In this document: positions 57,171 through 64,000 of the stretch, piece after piece
Layout: each line of letters starts with the position of its first letter
Position numbering within the stretch: position 1 is the stretch's first letter
Assembly (NCBI GenBank): GCA_016281055.1
Contig: JAEEHW010000108.1
Span: forward strand, 25,717-89,716
Source: Prevotella sp.
GTDB taxonomy: Bacteria; Bacteroidota; Bacteroidia; Bacteroidales; Bacteroidaceae
Direction: 5' to 3'
DNA: 64,000 nt
Notes under the pieces: model-generated
The model's input: the letters and a program-made list of their open reading frames with translations, nothing else
What the model was told of the DNA's origin: nothing
Database searches by the model: none
Made by a program: the position numbers and the translations under genes

Positions 57171-60100
57171 TTAGAATCCAATATTAATACTTGCTGTAAA
57201 GGACTTTGAACGCGGCGTATTTGCCGAGTCGATGGCTGGAGCATAAGTGCTTGCACTTATCTCCGGATCGATTCCTGAATATTTCGTCCAACAGAACAGA
57301 TTGTTCATTGTGAAATATGCTGCCAAAGTGCTCAGTCCCCAATTTTTAATCAACTTCTTTGGGAAGCTGTATGAAATCTGCAAGTTTTGGAAACGCAGGA
57401 ACGAACCATCCTCCACAAAACGAGAAGATGCTTGATAATTGTAAGCTGTATTAAACATAGCACGTGGTATTGGGGTAACATCACCGTCCTTACGCCAACG
57501 CCAGTTTACAGAAGAACACTGATTACCCGTACCATACATACTCTCAAGATTCATACGTGCAGTGTTAAAGATCTTATTGCCCCAACGATAATTAAAACGA
57601 GCAATCATCTTCCACTGTCCATATTGTAACGTGAGACTAAAACCACCTTGCATCTTAGGAAGAGAATTTCCAAGATATTTGATGTCAAGATTATTAATTT
57701 GACCATCATGATTAATATCTTCATAAATTGCATCACCACCCTGGAATGTGTAAGTGGATTTACCATTGTCATAGTTATAAACTAGATGTTGCGGTTCTCC
57801 ATTACTTGTCATAATAACATTTCCATTTGCATCTGTTGCAACCGGGAATGTGCGTCCTTGAGCCAATTGCTCATTTATCCACGTTTCATATTTTGCGGAA
57901 TTCCATGTAGGATCAGACAATGACATTTCTGTATTATAATTAGACAGATAATCATAAGAGTACTGATATACTCCTTTGAACTCATAACCATATATAGAAC
58001 AAAGAGGATTACCAACCTGAACTCGTGTAAGACGAGAAGACGCACCACGATTTGTTGCCGTCCATGTTTCATTCAGAGCATTCAATACTCTCTCGTCCAT
58101 AGAAATCAGTTCATTGTTATTCTGTGCTATATTGAAACTTGCAGAAACAGAGAGTTTCTTATATTTTATGAACTTATTTCCTGTAATGGTCAATTCCCAA
58201 CCCTTGTTAGACATCTCGCCAATGTTTCCATACTTTATGGTAGCGAAACCAGTTGTAGAAGGTATTGTAACATTCTGCATCAACAAATCCTTTGTATCTT
58301 CCTTATAAAGGTTAAGATCGAATTCTACCTTGTCACTCAACAATCCAAGATTGAAGCCAAGGTTATAACCTATCTTCTTCTGTGGTTTCAAATCATCAAG
58401 TTTAAGAATGTCAAGATATGTTACATTCTGCGTAGTTCCACTTGACTTTCCATATGAACCAGACATAGTGTATGTATTGTAGAACATATCAGCAGAAGCT
58501 TTTGAACTACCCGTTATACCCCATGAGGCACGTATACCTAACATGGACACATACTTACGCAATGGTTCAAAGAATTTTTCATCACTTAAGTTATAGCGCA
58601 AAGAAACTGAAGGAGCATAGAACCATGGATTTTCTGGACCGAATCTAGAATCGCCATCCGCACGCAAAGAGAATCCAATAATATAACGCTCTTTGTATGA
58701 GAAATGCGCATTATACAGCCAGTTCTGTGTAGCAGAGCGAGAATTTGAACTAGACATACTCTTATAAGCACCTATCACACTTGGAGAAGAGATACCATTA
58801 GGCACATTATATTGGGCTATGTATTGTGACGTGTATTTGGTTGTAAAGGCCTCATATCGTGCAAGCATCGTTAAACTTAAATCCTGATTACGGAAATAAG
58901 GTGTAAAGATGAGTTCTGCACGTGTACCAACTTTCAACTGGTTCGCCTCTGTCTTTGTCAACTCATTATAAGTATCTGTATCCCATCGATTGGAAGTCAA
59001 ACCGCCCGGCATGTAAGTAGGAGCAGACTTTGCATAAATATCAAAATAAACACGACCATTAAAAGTCAAACGATGCTGGTTGCTTTCTGTACCAAGCAAC
59101 TCATACTTAATATTAAAGTCTGGCACTATCTGATAGACCTGTTCTTTCTGCCATGAATTATTAGCATAAGCCACAGGGTTACCTATACCTGCAACTGTTT
59201 TTAATGCATCAGAAGTATAGTTTCCATCATACGGAGTCTTACCCGTCTGCGTTGGGTTCATTATAAAAAATTCTGAAGTATCATTACCATTCGAATCCTG
59301 ACGATAGATAGCAGCATTTGGTGCCATCTGCAACGCCATATTGAGCAGGTTATTGTGTGATGAATTATCAGCGCTACTACCCAATGTATAGTTCTTGACA
59401 TTATCTGTATATGTCAAAGCAAAGTTCGTAGAGAATCTAATACGATCTGATACATTATAATCCAAAACCAAACGTGTTGTCAGACGATCCAATGTTTGCT
59501 TGATTACTGTACCTGTCTGATGGTTATAACCGGCAGAAATACGGAATGTTGCTTTCTGTCCACCACCAGAAATATTCATGTTATATTCATGCTGCTGACC
59601 AAATTGGGTTATGGCTTTCAGCCAGTCCGTATTATTATTCCAATTCTCATAATCAGCCCATGACTTATCGTAATTTATCTCTCTTATCGTAGTAGTAGCA
59701 GAACTATTCTGAGAAGGATTATATAATTCCTCTTTCAGCATCATTGTATAATCGTCACCACTAAGCAGATTATAGCCAGCTGGCAACCATGTACCAGAGA
59801 ACTTGTATGAGAAATTCACCTTCGGTTTTCCGCGTGAACCACGCTTGGTGGTTATCATAATAACGCCATTGGCACCCTGTGAACCCCAGATGGCTGTAGC
59901 GGCAGCATCCTTCAACACTCTAATGTCCGCAATGTCATCAACGCTTACCGACAACAAAGCAGAAAACTTCTCTGGATCTACTTCTCCATCAAAGTCATAG
60001 TCATCCGGAGTATCAAAGATCTTATCATCAACCACTATAAGAGGTTCTGCACTACCATTAATTGTTGATACACCACGCAAACGCATCGTTGAACCAGAGC

Positions 60101-60608
60101 CCAGGTTACCTGAGTTACTCACGATATCAAGACCGGCAATTTCACCCTGCAGAGCCTCGTCAGCAGACGTAAACGCCATACCTTCCACCTCAGATAGGTT
60201 GAAAGTCTGCTGTGTTACAGATATCTCTTTCTTTTGGATGTTCAAACCACCAGAATTGGCACGGCGTCCACGCACTGTCACCTCATTCAACGTGGTTTTC
60301 TCATCTTCAAGTTTTATAGCAAAAGTAGTATTGTCACCTATTACCTTTGACCAAGTCTTACTACCTACGTACGACACAACAAGTTTGTTCTTGGTATTCT
60401 TTATCTCCATCGAGAAGTTACCCATCATATCCGTCTGAGTAGCATTAACGATACGGTCATTAGCATCACGCTCCGTAACGTTGGCCAACATAACTGGTCC
60501 CATAGCATCCTCTACGGTACCAGATATAACTGTTCCTTGCGCCATCATTACTGATGAAACAATACACAATAGAACAGTCAAAAGAAATTTTATTTTTGTC
60601 ATTGCCAT
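57171..60608 (-). CDS. SusC-like TonB-dependent transporter, fasciclin operon (first pair)
   Basis: 1145 residues. Signal peptide ~1-24 (SVMMAQ; Met1 or Met3 can serve as start). Regulatory-like domain ~28-105 (ISGTVEDAMGPVMLANVTER), NEVTVRGRRANSGGLNIQKK at the plug start, STMRLRGVSTINGSAEPLIV, TAIWGSQGANGVIMITTKRG, and barrel end FTASINIGF. Its plug-start motif VTVRGRR differs from the VVVGYG of the PUL-type transporters elsewhere in the window. It follows the largest fasciclin gene by 10 bases. Confidence 0.92.
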   Translation of the reverse strand: MAMTKIKFLLTVLLCIVSSVMMAQGTVISGTVEDAMGPVMLANVTERDANDRIVNATQTDMMGNFSMEIKNTKNKLVVSYVGSKTWSKVIGDNTTFAIKLEDEKTTLNEVTVRGRRANSGGLNIQKKEISVTQQTFNLSEVEGMAFTSADEALQGEIAGLDIVSNSGNLGSGSTMRLRGVSTINGSAEPLIVVDDKIFDTPDDYDFDGEVDPEKFSALLSVSVDDIADIRVLKDAAATAIWGSQGANGVIMITTKRGSRGKPKVNFSYKFSGTWLPAGYNLLSGDDYTMMLKEELYNPSQNSSATTTIREINYDKSWADYENWNNNTDWLKAITQFGQQHEYNMNISGGGQKATFRISAGYNHQTGTVIKQTLDRLTTRLVLDYNVSDRIRFSTNFALTYTDNVKNYTLGSSADNSSHNNLLNMALQMAPNAAIYRQDSNGNDTSEFFIMNPTQTGKTPYDGNYTSDALKTVAGIGNPVAYANNSWQKEQVYQIVPDFNIKYELLGTESNQHRLTFNGRVYFDIYAKSAPTYMPGGLTSNRWDTDTYNELTKTEANQLKVGTRAELIFTPYFRNQDLSLTMLARYEAFTTKYTSQYIAQYNVPNGISSPSVIGAYKSMSSSNSRSATQNWLYNAHFSYKERYIIGFSLRADGDSRFGPENPWFYAPSVSLRYNLSDEKFFEPLRKYVSMLGIRASWGITGSSKASADMFYNTYTMSGSYGKSSGTTQNVTYLDILKLDDLKPQKKIGYNLGFNLGLLSDKVEFDLNLYKEDTKDLLMQNVTIPSTTGFATIKYGNIGEMSNKGWELTITGNKFIKYKKLSVSASFNIAQNNNELISMDERVLNALNETWTATNRGASSRLTRVQVGNPLCSIYGYEFKGVYQYSYDYLSNYNTEMSLSDPTWNSAKYETWINEQLAQGRTFPVATDANGNVIMTSNGEPQHLVYNYDNGKSTYTFQGGDAIYEDINHDGQINNLDIKYLGNSLPKMQGGFSLTLQYGQWKMIARFNYRWGNKIFNTARMNLESMYGTGNQCSSVNWRWRKDGDVTPIPRAMFNTAYNYQASSRFVEDGSFLRFQNLQISYSFPKKLIKNWGLSTLAAYFTMNNLFCWTKYSGIDPEISASTYAPAIDSANTPRSKSFTASINIGF

Positions 60609-60618
60609 AATGTATATT

Positions 60619-63462
60619 TTATTTTAGGTTCTTAAATCCGTCGTCATAACGTCCTGACACATTATAACAAAGCGGAACAGATATTCCATGAACAGTAGTG
60701 AATGAAGAAGAGTTTATCTTCTTAGCAACAGAATTTACGTCATCAAAGACGTAATCACGTGTCATGATATTAACTAATGGACTACCAGCATTAACTGTTA
60801 CCTGCCGTCCTGACACATCTGTAATTTTTAATGTACCATTTCCACCTGATACATGAGTTTTCTGCATAATACCTAAGTTGTTTGCCAAGAATGTCTGGTA
60901 CGAAGCAGTCGTCACCTTATTATCTGCGAATACAGAAGTATTCTGGAAATGATAGAACACGAAATCACGCAATGTAGAAATCATCGCCTTTACCAATTTC
61001 TGATCGTTAATTTCCTCCTCTGTAATGTCATGTTCATTATCGTGGTCATACTTATAATATATCTCTCTTATCTCCTCCCATGTAGGCAATCCCATCTCCT
61101 GAACAGCTTTTTCCACTGCATCATTTGTTGGTGCATACAATGTATAATTGTAAGCATTGAACATCCTGATATTATAGTTCAAGCACTTACCTCCTACATT
61201 TGTAAATATAGAATACATTTCCTGTTCGGATTTTCCAGATGTAGAACCCTTAGCATCATTTGATATGCCTGCCCATGTCATAATATCCGTCTCACCTGTC
61301 AGTCCGTCACATATATCGAAGAACTTCTCAAATTGGTTTACACTATGCAAAACGGTATACACACTTGCTCTTGTTGGCTGTACTACACCATCAAGACGGA
61401 AAGACGTACCATTAGTAAGATCATTATAAATACCCTTAATCACTGCAGGCTTAACTCCATTCTGTATCTGCATTCCTCCATACACCTTACCACCAACTTC
61501 TGCCTTATCGACAAATATAGCAGCTCCTTGCTTAGTTTTGTAGTAATGATTCTCACCAAATTTCTCACCTTCCTCCAAAACGATGGTGTGATGATTAAGC
61601 ATATCCTGTATTTGCGTATTGAAAGTTCCGGTACTTATACTTGCAGGTACAGATGATTCATCGCGAGTATATTCACCAGTAACGAAATCATAATAATACC
61701 TGTCAACCCATATATGGAAACCACCTTTTGACTGTTCTGGGTCATAGTAGAAATGCAGAGCATGAATTCTATTATTATTTAAGCAGTCACTATGACAGAT
61801 TGTCGTTGGATCGAGATACATAAAGCCATACTGCGAATCCTGCGGCAGAAGCTGTGCATAATTTGAATTCATAGCCATAAGATAGAAATACATATCTGCA
61901 CCAAGCGTTGATGACGTACCACCACCTGTAGTATGGTCATTGAGCATCTCACGCATGATATGTAAATCGTCATATATATATGCAGGACCCATCACTGACT
62001 GGAATCTTGCAGGTGCTATCACATGATTCAACTTATATATAACGCCATTATTTGCAATCATGACATCATATTTTCCGTCTGCTTTTGTCTGCAGATCGGC
62101 AGTGGTCAATCCCATAAAGTCACCAGCATCATCCGTCACCATCATAAATTTACTTGGAACATTGCTGGCAAAACTTGCCTTCATCATATTCTTTAAATAT
62201 GATACCAGAATTGTAGGTTCTTTATTGAAAACAGAATCTAGATTCTCATAGAAATTCTCTTTCGTATTAGGAATGGTGTTTGTTCCCCCTCGTTTACTAC
62301 CATAATTGTCTATGATATAGGCACCACTACCACCTTCTCCGAAATAATTCCACATAGCATCATCTGTCGGTACAAACATACATGCGATATCTGTAATTGA
62401 TGCATCAAGAGAAGAAGAAGACACCTTTGGATAATATTCATTCCATCCTGGATCATATTCAAGATACGTATCTGCGGCATGGACATTTGCATCAGTAGTA
62501 TGCTTCAACAATGTACTTCCTTGAGAATACTGACTAAAATAACGTACAGCAAATACAGAGTCAATCAGATCCACATTATTTGCACGGGCCCAACTATTAT
62601 AGTCGTTAGTAACAGCAGCATCATAGAATGGTGCACTGAGATAATCCAACACACGTGAAAAAACTTTAGTATCACTTGTATTCCTTAAAACCTCAGCCAT
62701 ATTACCTGGCGGTACAAGCACACCATCTAACTGATGTATATAACCATTCTGACAAGTAATATTTGAGTTTATAATTTTCTTATCAAAAACATAAGCGGCA
62801 CCCTCTTCATACGGAGTTCCCGTTATAATCTCGAAGTCTGATCCAGCCCCAGCTGTAGACATCCCGTTTCCTAACATATACTCACGTGTAAAATGTATCA
62901 TGCCGGGTGTTGTGTTATCAAACAACACATTCATGCTTCCTTTCACACGATAATTGTCAAAATACTTATTATTTGCAGGCATTGTAGGCGAATACAACGA
63001 GGTAATCGTATCAAGGAGACTCACATTTGAGTTATGCTTAATGGCCATTCCTTTTACAACACCATTAGAACCTGCAGAAACATTCGACAACATTTCTACA
63101 AGCAAAGCATTATCCAACATAGAAGAATATAGTAACTGCTTTTTCATAGCAGTCGACAATTCCTCATATGATGATACACCATATTTATTATTACCACCCT
63201 CAAAAAAAGCGGCAAAAGCATCATCATTAGCAGGGAAGATTGTCTTACTTCCTGTTTTACTCAGCACCTCATCATAGCCCAAATCATCAATTAACCTGAG
63301 ATAAGTACTAAACGAACCTGTAAGTTTCTTTGGATTTTTCAATTCCTCATAAATACTCTCACCAAGCCATTCTGGCATATTCTCCTCATCCACAAGAAAA
63401 TCTTTTGAACAAGATGCCATTCCGATGCAAATGAGAGATGCATACAAAATGAGTTTTTTCAT
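60619..63462 (-). CDS. Large fasciclin (FAS1) repeat surface lipoprotein, 947 residues
   Basis: First gene of the operon. Lipobox MASC (Cys18), then SKDFLVDEEN. Three to four FAS1-like domains: ~35-255 (YLRLIDDLGYDEVLSKTGSK, TIFPANDDAFAAFF, NGYIHQLDGVLVPP), ~255-490 (VFSRVLDYLSAP, CMFVPTDDAMWNYF, NGVIYKLNHVI), ~500-705 (more degenerate), and ~710-945 (FEKFFDICDGL, YTLYAPTNDAVEKAVQEMGL, DFVFYHFQNTSVF). It is several times longer than a typical single-domain fasciclin protein (~150-200). Multiple FAS1 domains before a SusC/SusD pair suggest a surface-exposed ligand- or matrix-binding arm. Confidence 0.85.
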   Translation of the reverse strand: MKKLILYASLICIGMASCSKDFLVDEENMPEWLGESIYEELKNPKKLTGSFSTYLRLIDDLGYDEVLSKTGSKTIFPANDDAFAAFFEGGNNKYGVSSYEELSTAMKKQLLYSSMLDNALLVEMLSNVSAGSNGVVKGMAIKHNSNVSLLDTITSLYSPTMPANNKYFDNYRVKGSMNVLFDNTTPGMIHFTREYMLGNGMSTAGAGSDFEIITGTPYEEGAAYVFDKKIINSNITCQNGYIHQLDGVLVPPGNMAEVLRNTSDTKVFSRVLDYLSAPFYDAAVTNDYNSWARANNVDLIDSVFAVRYFSQYSQGSTLLKHTTDANVHAADTYLEYDPGWNEYYPKVSSSSLDASITDIACMFVPTDDAMWNYFGEGGSGAYIIDNYGSKRGGTNTIPNTKENFYENLDSVFNKEPTILVSYLKNMMKASFASNVPSKFMMVTDDAGDFMGLTTADLQTKADGKYDVMIANNGVIYKLNHVIAPARFQSVMGPAYIYDDLHIMREMLNDHTTGGGTSSTLGADMYFYLMAMNSNYAQLLPQDSQYGFMYLDPTTICHSDCLNNNRIHALHFYYDPEQSKGGFHIWVDRYYYDFVTGEYTRDESSVPASISTGTFNTQIQDMLNHHTIVLEEGEKFGENHYYKTKQGAAIFVDKAEVGGKVYGGMQIQNGVKPAVIKGIYNDLTNGTSFRLDGVVQPTRASVYTVLHSVNQFEKFFDICDGLTGETDIMTWAGISNDAKGSTSGKSEQEMYSIFTNVGGKCLNYNIRMFNAYNYTLYAPTNDAVEKAVQEMGLPTWEEIREIYYKYDHDNEHDITEEEINDQKLVKAMISTLRDFVFYHFQNTSVFADNKVTTASYQTFLANNLGIMQKTHVSGGNGTLKITDVSGRQVTVNAGSPLVNIMTRDYVFDDVNSVAKKINSSSFTTVHGISVPLCYNVSGRYDDGFKNLK

Positions 63463-63522
63463 AAAAGACTGAAGTAGTTAGTTTTATTTATTTTTATTAT
63501 TATCAACCTGTTAGCAAGCTAC

Positions 63523-63566
63523 AAAACCTCTCATCCACGTGTATATTTACATGTAGAGAGAGTTTT
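63523..63566. promoter_or_regulatory. Imperfect inverted repeat in the fasciclin operon upstream region
   Basis: AAAACCTCTC and GAGAGAGTTTT flank an inner CACGTGTA/TACATGTAG-like imperfect stem, about 60-105 bases before the first fasciclin gene. It could be an operator or leader hairpin; there is no exact -7 element beside it (TTTATTTTGCAT on the minus strand is close). Confidence 0.35.
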
Positions 63567-63670
63567 GACTATGCAAAATAAATAAAAATTTTTGAAATAT
63601 GCAATTTTTTAACACAAAATCTTTGAAAAAAGACAAAAAAGGAAAAAAAAAGCATAAGATAAAAAAAGAA

Positions 63671-63703
63671 AAGTCCTTGCTCGATTTTCTCGAACAAGGA
63701 CTT
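63671..63703 (-). terminator. Terminator separating the truncated gene from the fasciclin operon
   Basis: 14-bp stem AAGTCCTTGCTCGA/TCGAACAAGGACTT with one G-U pair and loop TTTTC, followed on the minus strand by TTCTTTTTTTATC. It ends transcription of the gene running in from the right edge, so the fasciclin operon starts from its own promoter. Confidence 0.85.
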
Positions 63704-63735
63704 ATTTGTAAATTATTTACTTCTAAAGTAATATA

Positions 63736-64000
63736 TTACTTAACCTGTGCGCCAGCAGCGTTGAATGTGCCGTTAGCGGTCTCGATTACGAGCTGACCGT
63801 CAACAACCTTCTTTGCTACAGCAGCAGCCTCAGTACCGTCAGCAGCTACATTGGCGATTGCATCTGCACCAGTCACATTAATATTAACTACGAACTCATC
63901 TGCAATTGCAAATTTTCCTTCAACTGGAAATGCAGAACCCTTATAAGTCTTATTAGAGAACTCAACCTCTTTGGTCGTAAACTGGTAGTTTCCAGAAGCA
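63736..64000 (-). CDS. 3' end of an exported protein with C-terminal sorting-like tail (partial)
   Basis: The last ~87 codons of a gene that runs past the window edge, with TAA at 63736-63738. It reads ASGNYQFTTKEVEFSNKTYK, then ...GKFAIADEFVVNINVTGAD..., and ends DGQLVIETANGTFNAAGAQVK. The ending has the pattern DGx(L/I)(V/I)I....G..(Y/F)...G...K, also seen at the end of the PL11 protein, which looks like a C-terminal secretion/sorting signal of Prevotella surface proteins. The main domain is outside the window, so its function cannot be assigned. Confidence 0.6.
   Translation of the reverse strand, partial: ASGNYQFTTKEVEFSNKTYKGSAFPVEGKFAIADEFVVNINVTGADAIANVAADGTEAAAVAKKVVDGQLVIETANGTFNAAGAQVK

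Overview
The window looks like chromosomal DNA from a Prevotella-like member of the Bacteroidales (Prevotella, Segatella or Xylanibacter type). Supporting evidence: four SusC/SusD pairs, Bacteroidetes -7 promoter elements (TAnnTTTG), surface lipoproteins with an acidic stretch after the lipobox Cys, BspA-like repeats, C-terminal sorting-type tails, and no sign of E. coli-type promoters. No rRNA, tRNA, CRISPR array, prophage or complete insertion sequence was seen.

Left part (1-16.4 kb). nspC (polyamine synthesis) comes first. Two paralogous secreted BspA-repeat/dockerin proteins on the minus strand follow, each preceded by the same ~130-bp leader, with decayed gene fragments around them. Next is a plus-strand pectin block: an exported PL1 pectate lyase, two tiny acidic-tailed peptides directly downstream, and a very large PL11-type rhamnogalacturonan lyase. 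The lyase and both peptides sit between 82-bp inverted repeats.

Middle (16.4-37 kb). A 2074-residue exported protein on the minus strand carries CUB/Ig-like repeats, a right-handed beta-helix, a C-terminal DUF4465 domain and a sorting tail. Its leader contains a clear cobalamin riboswitch with its own promoter upstream. DUF4465 is, to my recollection, the domain of the BtuH B12-binding surface proteins, so this is probably a giant B12-capture protein. A SusC/SusD pair follows on the plus strand. Convergent to it is a four-gene minus-strand operon: SusC, SusD, a surface glycan-binding-like lipoprotein, and a lipoprotein with a split Fibrobacter-type paralogous domain.

Right part (37.5-45.7 kb). 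All genes are on the minus strand: an MG2-type exported protein, RNase HII with a clamp-binding-like insert, a winged-helix regulator lacking a receiver domain, then hemG and a TonB-dependent receptor. Three perfect 11-bp direct repeats sit directly upstream of the hemG -7 element, where an OmpR/PhoB-type protein would bind. This suggests a regulated porphyrin or haem-precursor salvage unit.

Far right (45.9-63.5 kb). One ~17.5-kb minus-strand operon of visibly lower GC encodes two SusC/SusD pairs and three large fasciclin (FAS1) lipoproteins. It has no recognisable carbohydrate-active enzyme and is the best candidate in the window for an undescribed uptake or adhesion system. The window ends inside the 3' end of another exported protein. 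Tandem arrays with an exact 22-bp period occur in three intergenic regions.
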